Below are positions 51,309-61,085 of a stretch of 64,000 nucleotides of DNA, in pieces. The first letter of the stretch is position 1. Every line of letters begins with the position of its first letter. The translations under genes and the position numbers were made by a program. The notes below the pieces were generated by a model. It was given only the letters and a program-made list of their open reading frames with translations. It was not told the DNA's origin and ran no database searches. Source of the stretch: Hydrogenophaga sp. Lineage in GTDB: Bacteria; Pseudomonadota; Gammaproteobacteria; Burkholderiales; Burkholderiaceae_C. The stretch is taken from contig JAGKSX010000112.1 of the NCBI GenBank assembly GCA_018993155.1, forward strand, positions 1 through 64,000, read 5' to 3'.

Positions 51309-51980
51309 ATGACCATGAACACCACCGCCACCGCCATCCGCCTGCAGGAAAGCGCGCTCGACCCCGCGCACGCCGTGCTCAACCAGCGCCACCCGGCGGG
51401 CGAGCCCATCCTGTTCGAGGTGAAGCGCGGGCAGACGCTGCGCATCGTGGACCTGGAAGGCAACCAGGCCGCCGACGTGCTGTTCTACAACCGGCACGAC
51501 CCGGCCGAGCACTACAGCGCCACCGACACCATGCAGCGCCAGGGCGGCATCTACCTCACCACCGGCTCGGTGATCCGCAGCAACGACGGCAAGCCCATGC
51601 TCACCATCGTGGCCGACACCTGCGGCCGGCACGACACGCTGGGCGGCGCATGCGCGGCCGAGAGCAACACGGTGCGCTACGCGTTGCAGAAGAAGTACAT
51701 GCACAGCTGCCGCGACAACTACCTTATCGCCCTTCAGCATGCGGACGTGGGCCTGGGCAAGCGCGACCTGGTGCCCAACATCAACTTCTTCATGAACGTG
51801 CCGGTGACGGCCGAGGGTGCGCTGAGTTTCGAGGACGGCGTGTCCGGCCCCGGCAAGTACGTGGAGATGCGCGCCGAGATGGATCTGTGGGTGCTGATCA
51901 GCAACTGCCCGCAGCTCAACAACCCCTGCAACGCCTACAACCCGACACCCATCCAGCTTCTGGTGTGGGACGCGGCCTGA
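51309..51980 (+). CDS. DUF1989 carboxyguanidine deiminase subunit (CgdA-like)
   Basis: A 223-residue DUF1989 protein. Recognisable parts: [20 protein letters not shown] then DVLFYN, the Cys-containing [20 protein letters not shown], and [20 protein letters not shown] 51309 follows GGGAG; a second ATG two codons later is equally possible. It ends 83 bp before the carboxylase gene. Subunit letter is assigned from order and size. Confidence 0.88.
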   Translation: MTMNTTATAIRLQESALDPAHAVLNQRHPAGEPILFEVKRGQTLRIVDLEGNQAADVLFYNRHDPAEHYSATDTMQRQGGIYLTTGSVIRSNDGKPMLTIVADTCGRHDTLGGACAAESNTVRYALQKKYMHSCRDNYLIALQHADVGLGKRDLVPNINFFMNVPVTAEGALSFEDGVSGPGKYVEMRAEMDLWVLISNCPQLNNPCNAYNPTPIQLLVWDAA

Positions 51981-52063
51981 GTCCTCCTTCTGAATCCCAT
52001 CGCGCCGGGACGGCCCGGAGCGCCAAGACACCTCTGCAGGACGGCCTGCACCCGGAGACCCCC

Positions 52064-55000
52064 ATGTTCAGCAAGGTTCTGATTGCCAACCGCGGCGCGA
52101 TTGCCTGCCGCATCATCCGCACCCTGAAGACGCTGGGCGTGCGCAGCGTGGCCGTGTATTCCGAGGCCGACGCCCAGGCCCGCCACGTGCGCGAGGCCGA
52201 CGAGGCATACCTGCTCGGCCCGGCCCCGGCGGCCGAGAGCTATCTGCGCGCCGACCGCATCCTGCAGATCGCGCGGGATTGCGGCGCGCAGGCCATCCAC
52301 CCGGGCTACGGCTTCCTGTCGGAGAACCCGGCCTTCGCCGAGGCCTGCGAGGCGGCGGGCATCGCTTTCATCGGCCCCGCGCCGCAGCAGATGCGCGCCT
52401 TCGGCCTGAAGCACACGGCGCGCGATCTGGCGCAGTCGCGCGGCGTGCCGCTGCTGCCGGGCTCGGGCCTGCTGCTCGATGTGGCGCGGGCTGTGGCCGA
52501 GGCCGCGCGCATTGGTTACCCGGTGATGCTCAAGAGCACGGCGGGCGGCGGCGGCATCGGCATGCGGCTGGTGTGGAACGATGCCGAGTTGCGCGATGCG
52601 TTCGAGTCGGTGGGGCGGCTGGCGCAGGCGAACTTCAAGGACGCGGGCCTGTTTCTGGAGAAGTACGTGGAGCAGGCGCGGCACATCGAGGTGCAGGTGT
52701 TCGGCGATGGCGCGGGCGGGGTGATCGCGCTGGGCGAGCGCGACTGTTCGGTGCAGCGGCGCAACCAGAAGGTGATCGAAGAAACCCCGGCGCCCGGCCT
52801 GAGCGGCTCGCAGCGCACCGAGCTGCACGCCACCGCCGTGCGGCTGGCGCAGGCGGTGAACTACCGCTCGGCCGGCACGGTGGAGTTCGTGTACGACGCA
52901 GCGAGCGGGGCCTTCCATTTCCTGGAGGTGAACACGCGCCTGCAGGTGGAGCACGGCGTGACCGAGCAGGTGTGCGGCGTGGACCTGGTGGCCTGGATGC
53001 TGCAGCTCGCGGCAGGCGACCTGCCGCCGCTGGCTTCGCTGCAGCCGGTGCCGCGGGGCGCGTCCATCCAGGTGCGGCTGTACGCCGAAGACCCGGCGAA
53101 GAATTTCCAGCCCAGCGCGGGCCTGTTGACCGATGTGGTGTTCCCGTCGCGTGCGCGGGTGGACAGCTGGGTGGAGCGCGGCACCGAGGTGCCGGCCTGG
53201 TACGACCCCATGCTGGCCAAGCTGATCGTGACCGCCGACACGCGCGAGCAGGCCCTGCTGCAGCTGGAAGACGCGCTGGACGCCACGCGCCTGGCTGGCA
53301 TCGAGACCAACCTGGGCTACCTGCGCCAGGTGGTTCGAGACCCGGTGTTCCGCGAAGGCCGGCAGGTCACGCGCTTTCTCTCCACCTTCGAGTTCAGGCC
53401 GCGCACCATCGACGTGCTGGAGCCCGGCGTGCAGACCTCGGTGCAGGACTGGCCGGGCCGCCAGGGCTACTGGGCCGTGGGCGTGCCGCCGAGCGGGCCG
53501 ATGGACGCGCACGCGCACCGCATGGCCAACCAGCTGGTGGGTAACGCGAGCGATGCGGCGGCGCTGGAGATCACGCTGGCCGGGCCCACGCTGCGCTTCA
53601 ACGTGGCCACCGTGGTGGCGGTGACGGGCGCGCCCGCGAAGCTCACCCTCAACGGGCAGCCCGTGGCCATGTGGCAGGCCCTGGCCGTGCCGGCGGGCGC
53701 CACGCTGGCCATGGGCCGCTGCGAGACCGGCGTGCGGCTCGCGCTGGCCGTGGCCGGCGGGCTGGACGTGCCGCTGTACCTGGGCAGCCGCAGCACTTTC
53801 ACGCTGGGCCAGTTCGGCGGCCACGCGGGGCGGCACCTGCGCACGGGCGATGTGCTGCACCTGGCGGACGCACCGGCTTCGGTCGAGGCACAAACCATGA
53901 GCGAGTACGTGTACGCACCCGAGTACACGAACCACTGGGACATCGACGTGCTCTACGGCCCGCACGGCGCGCCGGACTTCTTCACGCAGGAAGACATCGC
54001 GATGTTCTTCGGCACCGACTGGAAGGTGCACCACAACAGCAGCCGCACCGGCGTGCGCCTGATCGGCCCCAAGCCGCAGTGGGCGCGCAGCGACGGCGGC
54101 GAGGCCGGGCTGCACCCGTCGAACATCCACGACAACGCCTACGCGATCGGTGCGATCGACTTCACCGGCGACATGCCGGTGATCCTCGGGCCCGACGGCC
54201 CGAGCCTGGGCGGCTTCGTCTGCCCGGCCGTGGTGCTGCACGACGAGCTGTGGAAGCTGGGCCAGTTGCGGCCCGGTGACACAGTGCACTTTCACCGGCG
54301 CGCGGGCTCGCCGGCGAGCCCCATTCTGGACGACCGCGCGGCCGAGGGCGAGCGCCCGCGCCGCGTGGTGCGGCAGGCGGGCGACCGCTACGTGCTGATC
54401 GAGTTCGGCCCGCTCACGCTGGACCTGGAGTTGCGCATGCGCGTGCAGGCCCTGCTGGAGGGTCTGAAACGCAAGCACCTGGACGGCGTGATCGACCTCA
54501 CCCCGGGCATCCGCTCGCTGCAGGTGCACTTCGACCCCGCGCGCTTGCCGCGCGAGCGGCTGCTGCACGTGATCGCCGAGGTGGACGACGCGCTGCCACC
54601 GGTGGACGAGATGGTGGTGCCCTCGCGCACCGTCGTTCTGCCGCTCTCGTGGGACGACCCGCAGACGAAGCTGGCGATCGAGAAGTACATGCAGTCGGTG
54701 CGGCCGGATGCGCCCTGGTGCCCGAGCAACATCGAGTTCATCCGCCGCATCAACGGGCTGGACTCGATCGACGATGTGTTCAAGATCGTGTTCGACGCGC
54801 GCTACCTCGTGCTGGGCCTGGGCGACGTGTACCTGGGCGCGCCGGTGGCCACGCCGCTGGACCCGCGGCACCGCCTGGTGACCACCAAGTACAACCCCGC
54901 GCGCACCTGGACGCCAGAGAACGCCGTGGGCATCGGCGGCGCCTACCTCTGCGTGTACGGCATGGAAGGCCCCGGGGGCTACCAGTTCGTGGGCCGCACG

Positions 55001-55591
55001 CTGCAGATGTGGAACCGCTGGCGGCACGGCACGCCGGGCACGCCGTTCGAGCAGCCCTGGCTGCTGCGCTTCTTCGACCAGATCCGCTTCGAGCCGGTGA
55101 GCGAGGACGCGCTGAAGGACATCCGCGCGCGCTTCCCGCACGGCGGTTACGCGCTGCGCACGGAAGACGGCTCGTTCAGCCTGAAGGACTACCGGCGCTT
55201 CCTGGCCGAGAACGACGACGCCGTGAGCGCGTTCAAGGCCAAGCAGCAGGCCGCGTTCGAGGCCGAACGTGAGCGCTGGGCCGCCGCCGGCCAGGTGGAC
55301 TACGCCAGCGAAGCCGATGTGGCCGCCGCCGGCGTGGAGGCCGAGATCGACCTGCCCGAAGGCGGCCGTGCGCTGGCCACCAGCGTGCCGGGCAACGTGT
55401 GGAAGGTGGCCGTGAGCGTGGGTCAGCAGGTGCGTGCCGGCGATGTGCTGCTGGTCATCGAGTCCATGAAGATGGAGTTCAACCTGCTCGCGCCGGCCAA
55501 CGCCACGGTGCACAGCCTGATGTGCGCGCAGGGCGGCGCAGTGGCGGCCGGCCAGAACGTGCTGGTGCTGATCGACGAAGCCACCGCTTGA
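52064..55591 (+). CDS. Biotin-dependent guanidine carboxylase
   Basis: A 1175-residue enzyme of the urea carboxylase family. Biotin carboxylase domain 1-445 ([13 protein letters not shown] loop, [14 protein letters not shown]). Carboxyltransferase region from about 450 ([20 protein letters not shown]) to 1020. Biotin carrier domain at the C-terminus with K1136 in ESMKMEF. Residue D699 in [10 protein letters not shown] lies where urea carboxylases have Asn as I recall (position 1330 of the Kluyveromyces lactis enzyme), which supports guanidine rather than urea. Carboxylates guanidine with ATP and bicarbonate. Riboswitch and DUF1989 neighbours agree. Confidence 0.93.
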   Translation: MFSKVLIANRGAIACRIIRTLKTLGVRSVAVYSEADAQARHVREADEAYLLGPAPAAESYLRADRILQIARDCGAQAIHPGYGFLSENPAFAEACEAAGIAFIGPAPQQMRAFGLKHTARDLAQSRGVPLLPGSGLLLDVARAVAEAARIGYPVMLKSTAGGGGIGMRLVWNDAELRDAFESVGRLAQANFKDAGLFLEKYVEQARHIEVQVFGDGAGGVIALGERDCSVQRRNQKVIEETPAPGLSGSQRTELHATAVRLAQAVNYRSAGTVEFVYDAASGAFHFLEVNTRLQVEHGVTEQVCGVDLVAWMLQLAAGDLPPLASLQPVPRGASIQVRLYAEDPAKNFQPSAGLLTDVVFPSRARVDSWVERGTEVPAWYDPMLAKLIVTADTREQALLQLEDALDATRLAGIETNLGYLRQVVRDPVFREGRQVTRFLSTFEFRPRTIDVLEPGVQTSVQDWPGRQGYWAVGVPPSGPMDAHAHRMANQLVGNASDAAALEITLAGPTLRFNVATVVAVTGAPAKLTLNGQPVAMWQALAVPAGATLAMGRCETGVRLALAVAGGLDVPLYLGSRSTFTLGQFGGHAGRHLRTGDVLHLADAPASVEAQTMSEYVYAPEYTNHWDIDVLYGPHGAPDFFTQEDIAMFFGTDWKVHHNSSRTGVRLIGPKPQWARSDGGEAGLHPSNIHDNAYAIGAIDFTGDMPVILGPDGPSLGGFVCPAVVLHDELWKLGQLRPGDTVHFHRRAGSPASPILDDRAAEGERPRRVVRQAGDRYVLIEFGPLTLDLELRMRVQALLEGLKRKHLDGVIDLTPGIRSLQVHFDPARLPRERLLHVIAEVDDALPPVDEMVVPSRTVVLPLSWDDPQTKLAIEKYMQSVRPDAPWCPSNIEFIRRINGLDSIDDVFKIVFDARYLVLGLGDVYLGAPVATPLDPRHRLVTTKYNPARTWTPENAVGIGGAYLCVYGMEGPGGYQFVGRTLQMWNRWRHGTPGTPFEQPWLLRFFDQIRFEPVSEDALKDIRARFPHGGYALRTEDGSFSLKDYRRFLAENDDAVSAFKAKQQAAFEAERERWAAAGQVDYASEADVAAAGVEAEIDLPEGGRALATSVPGNVWKVAVSVGQQVRAGDVLLVIESMKMEFNLLAPANATVHSLMCAQGGAVAAGQNVLVLIDEATA

Positions 55592-55623
55592 ACCCCTTCC
55601 AGAAATTCCCGGAGATTCCCGCC

Positions 55624-57465
55624 ATGTCATTGAGCCAACTGTCCTTCGATATCGCCAGCCTGCAAGCCGCTTACCGCGAAGGCACCGCCAGCGTGCGCGA
55701 GGTGATCGCCGAAGCCTTGCGCCGCAGCGCGGCCGACACGCACCACGCCTACATTCATGTGCTGAGCGAGGCCGAGGTCGAGCCCTACCTCGCGCGCCTG
55801 GACGGCGTGGACCCGGCCAGCCTGCCGCTGTACGGCGTGCCCTTCGCGATCAAGGACAACATCGACCTCGCGCACGTGCCCACCACCGCCGCCTGCCCCG
55901 AATTCGCCTACATGCCGCAAGACAGCGCCTTCGTGGTGCGCCAGCTGATCGCGGCCGGCGCGGTGCCGGTGGGCAAGACCAACCTGGACCAGTTCGCCAC
56001 CGGCCTGAACGGCACGCGCTCGCCATATGGCGCGTGCCAGAACCCACACAACCCGGCCTTCATCTCGGGCGGTTCCAGCTCGGGCTCGGGCGTGGCCGTG
56101 GCCAAGGGCTGTGTGACGTTCGCACTGGGCACCGACACCGCAGGTTCGGGCCGCGTGCCGGCATCGTTCAACGGGCTGATCGGCCTCAAGCCCACGCTGG
56201 GCCTGCTCTCGGCCTGGGGCGTGCTGCCGGCCTGCCGCTCGGTGGAGACGCCCTCCATCCTCGCGCTCACGGCCGGCGACGCGCAGGCCGTGCTGGGCGT
56301 GGCGGCGGCATTCGACGAGGCCGATGCCTACAGCCGGCCCGCGCAGCCACTGGGTGTGGACTTCTCGACCGGGCCGTTCCGCTTCGGTGTGCCGCGCGAC
56401 GAGGACCTGGACTTCTTCGGCAACGAGGCGGCGGCTGCGCTGTTCGCCAACGCGGTCAGGCGCCTCGAATCGCTCGGCGGAACGGCTGTCACCATCGACC
56501 TCACGCCTTTCCTGGACGTGGCGAAGCTGCTCTACGAAGGCCCCTGGGTGGCCGAGCGCTATGTGGCCATCCAGGGCTTCATCGACGCGCAGCCCGAGGC
56601 GGTGTTCCCGCCGGTGCGCAGCATCATCGAAGGCGGACGCGGCAAGACCGCCGCCGAGGCCTTCGCGGGCGCCTACAAGCTCAAGGCGCTGCGCCGCGTG
56701 TGCGACCGCGTGTGGAACGAGGTGGACTGCCTGCTCACGCCCACGGCCGGCACCGTCTACCGCATCGCAGAGATGCAGGCCGACCCGATCCGCCTCAACG
56801 CCAACCTGGGCCGCTACACCAACTTCGTGAACCTGCTGGACCAATGCGCGGTGGCGGTACCGGCCGGCGTGCTGGCCAGCGGTGACGCGAAAGGCCTGCC
56901 CTGGGGGGTGACCTTGGGAGCGCCTGCGCACAAGGACCTGGCCCTGCTGCGGCTGGCCGATCGTTTTCATCGCGCGCTCGGTGGTTCGTTGGGTGCAACG
57001 GACACCGATGTGTCGGCCACACCGGCCTGCGTGGGCCTGCCCGGCGGCGAGGTGGGCGCGGCCGGCTCGGGCACGGTGCGCGTGGCGGTGTGTGGCGCGC
57101 ACCTCTCGGGCCTGCCGCTGAACCACCAGTTGACCTCGCGTGGCGCGCGGCTCGTGGACAGCCCGGCCTCCGCACCCGAGTACCGCTTCTACGCTCTGGC
57201 CGGTGGGCCGGTGCAGCGGCCCGGCATGGTGCGCGTGGTCGAGGGCGGTGCGGCCATCGCCTTGGAGGTGTGGGACGTGCCCAGCGCCCTCTTCGGCAGC
57301 TTCGTGGCTGGCATTCCCGCGCCGCTGGGCATCGGCAAGGTGAAGCTGGCCGACGGCAGCGAGGTGCCGGGTTTCATCTGCGAGGGCCTGGGCATCGCGG
57401 GCGCGACCGACATCACCTCGTTCGGCGGTTGGCGCGCCTGGCTGGCGGCGGGTTCGCCTCGCTGA
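55624..57465 (+). CDS. atzF: Allophanate hydrolase
   Basis: A 613-residue amidase-signature enzyme with the C-terminal AtzF domain. The Ser-cis-Ser-Lys triad is K77 (AIKDNID), the GGSSSGSG loop near 149-156 and nucleophile S175 (GTDTAGSGRVPA). The C-terminal domain from about 470 (VRVAVCGAHLSGLPLNHQL; FVAGIPAPLGIGKVKLADGS) helps convert allophanate fully to CO2 and ammonia. It starts 32 bp after the carboxylase and completes the pathway. Confidence 0.93.
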   Translation: MSLSQLSFDIASLQAAYREGTASVREVIAEALRRSAADTHHAYIHVLSEAEVEPYLARLDGVDPASLPLYGVPFAIKDNIDLAHVPTTAACPEFAYMPQDSAFVVRQLIAAGAVPVGKTNLDQFATGLNGTRSPYGACQNPHNPAFISGGSSSGSGVAVAKGCVTFALGTDTAGSGRVPASFNGLIGLKPTLGLLSAWGVLPACRSVETPSILALTAGDAQAVLGVAAAFDEADAYSRPAQPLGVDFSTGPFRFGVPRDEDLDFFGNEAAAALFANAVRRLESLGGTAVTIDLTPFLDVAKLLYEGPWVAERYVAIQGFIDAQPEAVFPPVRSIIEGGRGKTAAEAFAGAYKLKALRRVCDRVWNEVDCLLTPTAGTVYRIAEMQADPIRLNANLGRYTNFVNLLDQCAVAVPAGVLASGDAKGLPWGVTLGAPAHKDLALLRLADRFHRALGGSLGATDTDVSATPACVGLPGGEVGAAGSGTVRVAVCGAHLSGLPLNHQLTSRGARLVDSPASAPEYRFYALAGGPVQRPGMVRVVEGGAAIALEVWDVPSALFGSFVAGIPAPLGIGKVKLADGSEVPGFICEGLGIAGATDITSFGGWRAWLAAGSPR

Positions 57466-57771
57466 ACCTGCGCGGCATCTTTCGCTTGAACAGAACACCC
57501 GGACACGGCAGGACACGGCACCCACGCGGCAGGACCTGGGAAACCGGCCGGCGACCGCCATACGGGCCAGGGATGGGTTCATTCATTCGAGGCTGCCCGG
57601 CTCGCTGTCGCACTATGGCTATTGGCTTCTGACCGGATTGTCCGCCACGGGGAGCGCAGCAATGACTGGCACATCCGTGTTGTGGGCAACGAACCATCAC
57701 GTACGGCCACGCACTGTTCACTGGGTATGCGGGCTCAAACGGGTCCGCAATCCCTTTGACGGATCAGCCTT
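57466..57771. other. Non-coding gap after allophanate hydrolase
   Basis: 306 bp. It contains a short tandem GGACACGGCA repeat near 57500 and no clear terminator or gene. GC content falls gradually towards the low-GC gene at 57772. A promoter for that gene presumably lies here, but I see no convincing -10/-35 pair. Confidence 0.4.
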
Positions 57772-58776
57772 GTGAACAGCATCAACACCTACACCCACCC
57801 CAACCAACTGTTTGAAGCAGAGATTTCCAGTTTCGGCGAACCCACCCTGCACGACCTGCGCACGAATGTCGAATCTGCCCTTCGGACCCGAGACGAATTC
57901 ATCAACGCGTACTTCCCGAGTTCAGCAGCGCACTACCTGCGCTTGACGGCAATGACCTCCTTGGGCCTTCCGCTATGCGCAGCGATCGGCATGGGAGGCA
58001 TGTGCTCCGGAGGCATTGCGCTTAGTCACGCGATCAACGCTTTTCTTTTTGAGGATGCCAACCCAAGCCTTGTCTTCATGTCTTCTCGATGGGCGGACGG
58101 CATCGTTTCCACTCTGGGCGCAGCACTCGCTGGAGGTCTTATCTACATGGGCATCAACGCCGCGGTGGACATCCTGAGTGCAAACGGCATCAGCAACAGC
58201 AACGAGAACAGGAAACACCTGGACAAACTGAATGTGAACCTGTCGAACGCACACCAGGCGTTGGCCAATGCGATTGGAGAACTGCCTGAGTGGGCCTTGA
58301 TCGATGCGCTCCAGGAGACCCAGATACCCTCACACCACCTGCTGGAGGCCGTGGGCAAGGACCATCGGAAATTGTTTCTGGTCATGGAACACCTCCTTGA
58401 CGAAAGACGGCGGCTGCGTTCCGACCTTCAGGCAGACGATCGGCTGTTTGAGAGCATCAGCCTTGTCGCCGACGGTTTTGTGAAAGAGCTTGACGACTCG
58501 GGCGCGCTGTTAGAACACCTGTCTGGCTCGCCCGCTCCCGAGCACATTCTGTCCATGATGGCGCTGTCCAGCTTGGCACCCATCACCGTCATGCCACTGT
58601 CCCTGCGCGAATACCTGGAAACGCATCCTGAAATCTTGCACAAGACAGCGACCACCATGGTGTCGCTCGCCGATTTGCTGAAAATTCCCAATTTCCTGAA
58701 GCAACTTCAGGATGGTCGCAGCAGTGGCATTCCACAAACCATCCACGACATGAACCGGCGATTGAACTGCCACTGA
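57772..58776 (+). CDS. Uncharacterised two-helix membrane protein, low GC
   Basis: A 334-residue protein that I do not recognise. Two glycine-rich hydrophobic helices lie near residues 60-85 (SLGLPLCAAIGMGGMCSGGI) and 108-135 (GIVSTLGAALAGGLIYMGIN). The polar N-terminus (MNSINTYTHPNQLFEAEISS) has no Sec signal, and residues 145-330 are soluble and helical. The start is GTG 57772; I see no good ribosome-binding site. GC content is clearly below that of its neighbours, as for the gene at 40005-41294. A secreted, membrane-inserting effector or an acquired gene is possible. Confidence 0.65.
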   Translation: MNSINTYTHPNQLFEAEISSFGEPTLHDLRTNVESALRTRDEFINAYFPSSAAHYLRLTAMTSLGLPLCAAIGMGGMCSGGIALSHAINAFLFEDANPSLVFMSSRWADGIVSTLGAALAGGLIYMGINAAVDILSANGISNSNENRKHLDKLNVNLSNAHQALANAIGELPEWALIDALQETQIPSHHLLEAVGKDHRKLFLVMEHLLDERRRLRSDLQADDRLFESISLVADGFVKELDDSGALLEHLSGSPAPEHILSMMALSSLAPITVMPLSLREYLETHPEILHKTATTMVSLADLLKIPNFLKQLQDGRSSGIPQTIHDMNRRLNCH

Positions 58777-58814
58777 AAAGAGGCCATCCAGGGGAAACGG
58801 CGAACATCAAAAAA

Positions 58815-58840
58815 AAAGCCAGGCCCGAAGGCCTGGCTTT
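58815..58840. terminator. Bidirectional rho-independent terminator
   Basis: AAAGCCAGGCC, loop CGAA, GGCCTGGCTTT, an 11-bp perfect stem, with a run of A on the left and TT after the stem on the right. It sits between the convergent low-GC gene and rhlE and should end both transcripts. Confidence 0.9.
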
Positions 58841-58860
58841 TTCATGCGTGACCAGATCGA

Positions 58861-60789
58861 TCAGCGCGGTGCGCGGCGCGCCATCGGGCGGGCCGGGCCG
58901 CCTTCGTTGCGGCGCGGCGCGAATTCACCGCGCATGGCACCGCGCTCGGCGTTGCCACGGTCGCTGAAACCACCGCGGGATTCGCCGCCCTTGTCGCTGC
59001 GGCCGAAGCTGGAGAAGCCACCGGGCTTGCCACCGGTGCGCGCCGGGGCGGCACCCCGGTCGCCGAAGCCACGGCTGGCCGGGCGCGTGTCGTTGCGGTA
59101 GCCGCCCTGGTCACCCCGGTTGTCGAAGCGGTTCTCGTGGCGCGGCTGCGGCTCGGCGCGGCCCTCGAAGCGCGGGTCGAAACGCGTTTCCGGGCGGCTG
59201 TGGTCGACGCGAGGCGCGTCGAAGCGGCCTTCCGGGCGGCCTTCGAAACGCGGGCCGCGCGGTGCGGGGCCACGGGCGTTGAAGTTGCTGCGGTCGGCAT
59301 AGTTGCGGTCACCACCACCACCGAAACGGTCACCACGGCCGGCACCCGGGCGGCCACGGCCACCGAACTCGGGTTGCGGCGCGCGCTGGCGCGGCTCGAG
59401 GCCGGGCACGGTCTCGACGTTGATGCGCTGGCGCGTGTAGGCCTCGATGTCGCCGATCTTGCGGCGGTCGCGGAACTCGGCGAAGGTGACGGCCAGGCCA
59501 TCGCGGCCGGCACGGCCGGTGCGGCCGATGCGGTGCGTGTAGTCCTCGGCCTTCATCGGCAGGCCGAAGTTGAAGACGTGGGTGATCGTGGGCACGTCGA
59601 TGCCGCGAGCGGCGACGTCGGTGGCCACCAGGATCTGCACCTGGCCGTTGCGCAGTGCCATCAGGCGGCGGTTGCGCATGCCCTGGTTCAGCGCGCCGTG
59701 CAGCGCGACGGCGGCGAAGCCGGCTTGCTGCAGGTCGTTGGCGAGGCCATCGCATTCGATCTGCGTGCTGCAGAACACCACCGCCTGGTTGATGGTGGTG
59801 TCGCGCAGCCAGTGGTCGAGCAGCTTGCGCTTGTGGTCGGCGTGGTCGGCCCAGAACAGCACCTGCTTGATGTTGGCGTGCTGCTCTTGAGGGGTGTCGA
59901 TCTGCACCTTCTGCACGTGCTTGCCGTTTTCATGCATCACGCGCATGGCGAGCTGCTGGATGCGCGGCGCGAAGGTCGCGCTGAACATCATGGTCTGGCG
60001 GCGCTGGCTGGTGAGTTCGTTGACTTCGGCGAGGTCGTCGGAGAAGCCCAGGTCGAGCATGCGGTCGGCTTCGTCGACGACCAGGAACTGCACCTGGTCG
60101 AGCTTGAGCTGCTGCGAGCGCTGCAGGTCGAGCAGGCGGCCGGGCGTGGCGACCACGAGGTCGGCGTTCTGCAAGCGGGCGATCTGCAGCTGGTAGGGCA
60201 TGCCGCCCACCACGTTGGCGATGCGCAGGCCACGGCAGTGGCGCACGAGGTCGATGGCGTCGTTGGCCACCTGCTGCGCGAGTTCGCGCGTGGGGCACAG
60301 GATCAGGGCGCCGGGGGTGGCGGCCTTGAAGTTGCGCGGGCTGGTGGGGTCCTTGCGCTTGGGCGCCTTGGGCGGCGCTTCGCCACGGGCAATGGCTTCG
60401 GCCACGGCGCGTTCGCGGTCGGCGCGCTCCTTGGCGTCGGCGGCGGCACGTTGCTGCAGCAGGGTGTGCAGCACGGGCAGCAGGAAGGCGGCGGTCTTGC
60501 CGCTGCCGGTCTGGCTGGAGACCATCATGTCGGCAAAACGCTGTTCGCCTTCGGCCATCATGGCCTTGGGGATCACGTTGTTCTGCACCGTGGTGGGCTG
60601 CACGTAGCCGAGGTCGGCACAGGCTTGCACCAGCTCGGGCGCCAGGCCCAACAGCTCGAAGCCGTTGGGGCCGGCGGGTTCGGCGGCCTCGACGGCCTCG
60701 ACGGCCACGGGGGTGGAAAGGTCTGCCTCGGTGTCGGCAGTGAGGATTTCGGGCGAGAAATCGCCGCGGGCTTCAAAAGAGTCGCTCAT
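58861..60789 (-). CDS. rhlE: DEAD-box ATP-dependent RNA helicase RhlE
   Basis: A 642-residue helicase. Motifs in order: Q-motif and VQNNVIP, motif I SQTGSGKT, PTRELAQ, DEAD in VVDEADRMLDLGF, SAT in MFSATF, ATDVAARGIDVP and HRIGRTGRAG. Between motif I and PTRELA there is a charged insertion (residues about 125-165, KERADRERAVAEAIARGEAP). From about 470 the tail is a disordered RGG/FEGR/RFD-rich region of 170 residues. RhlE unwinds structured RNA, mainly in ribosome assembly and decay, often at low temperature. A promoter at 61041-61069 implies a long 5' UTR. Confidence 0.93.
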   Translation of the reverse strand: MSDSFEARGDFSPEILTADTEADLSTPVAVEAVEAAEPAGPNGFELLGLAPELVQACADLGYVQPTTVQNNVIPKAMMAEGEQRFADMMVSSQTGSGKTAAFLLPVLHTLLQQRAAADAKERADRERAVAEAIARGEAPPKAPKRKDPTSPRNFKAATPGALILCPTRELAQQVANDAIDLVRHCRGLRIANVVGGMPYQLQIARLQNADLVVATPGRLLDLQRSQQLKLDQVQFLVVDEADRMLDLGFSDDLAEVNELTSQRRQTMMFSATFAPRIQQLAMRVMHENGKHVQKVQIDTPQEQHANIKQVLFWADHADHKRKLLDHWLRDTTINQAVVFCSTQIECDGLANDLQQAGFAAVALHGALNQGMRNRRLMALRNGQVQILVATDVAARGIDVPTITHVFNFGLPMKAEDYTHRIGRTGRAGRDGLAVTFAEFRDRRKIGDIEAYTRQRINVETVPGLEPRQRAPQPEFGGRGRPGAGRGDRFGGGGDRNYADRSNFNARGPAPRGPRFEGRPEGRFDAPRVDHSRPETRFDPRFEGRAEPQPRHENRFDNRGDQGGYRNDTRPASRGFGDRGAAPARTGGKPGGFSSFGRSDKGGESRGGFSDRGNAERGAMRGEFAPRRNEGGPARPMARRAPR

Positions 60790-61040
60790 GTTCGTCCATG
60801 CGCCAGAGGGCGCAATTGATCGAATGCAAACGCTAAAGGGACGGCCTACCTTGAAAAGGTGGCAGCTCCGGGGCGTCGGATCCGTTCGTGGTTACAAAAC
60901 ATCAACCATCAAACGATCGACGCGCCATGGGTCACTGAGAGAAGCGTGACACCGGGAGCGAAGGCCCCATCCTGCGGTTGCGGGGGGCCTGGTGTGTGAG
61001 GCAGATGCACAAATCATCGCAGTTGCCTGCGAAGCCACTG

Positions 61041-61069
61041 ATTATGGCATGAATTCGGGAAAACCCCAA
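61041..61069 (-). promoter_or_regulatory. Putative sigma70 promoter of rhlE
   Basis: On the minus strand TTGGGG (61069-61064), a 17-nt spacer, and CATAAT (61046-61041). It lies just after the pitA stop at 61086, about 250 nt upstream of the rhlE start. The resulting untranslated leader would be about 245 nt long, which is common for cold-induced RNA helicases. Based on sequence match only. Confidence 0.45.
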
Positions 61070-61085
61070 GTCTTTACATGCGCAC

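Noticed and set aside
51935..55630. A 1231-codon open frame on the minus strand
   Set aside because: Antisense to the guanidine carboxylase; low-complexity His/Gln/Val/Arg-rich translation without any recognisable motif.
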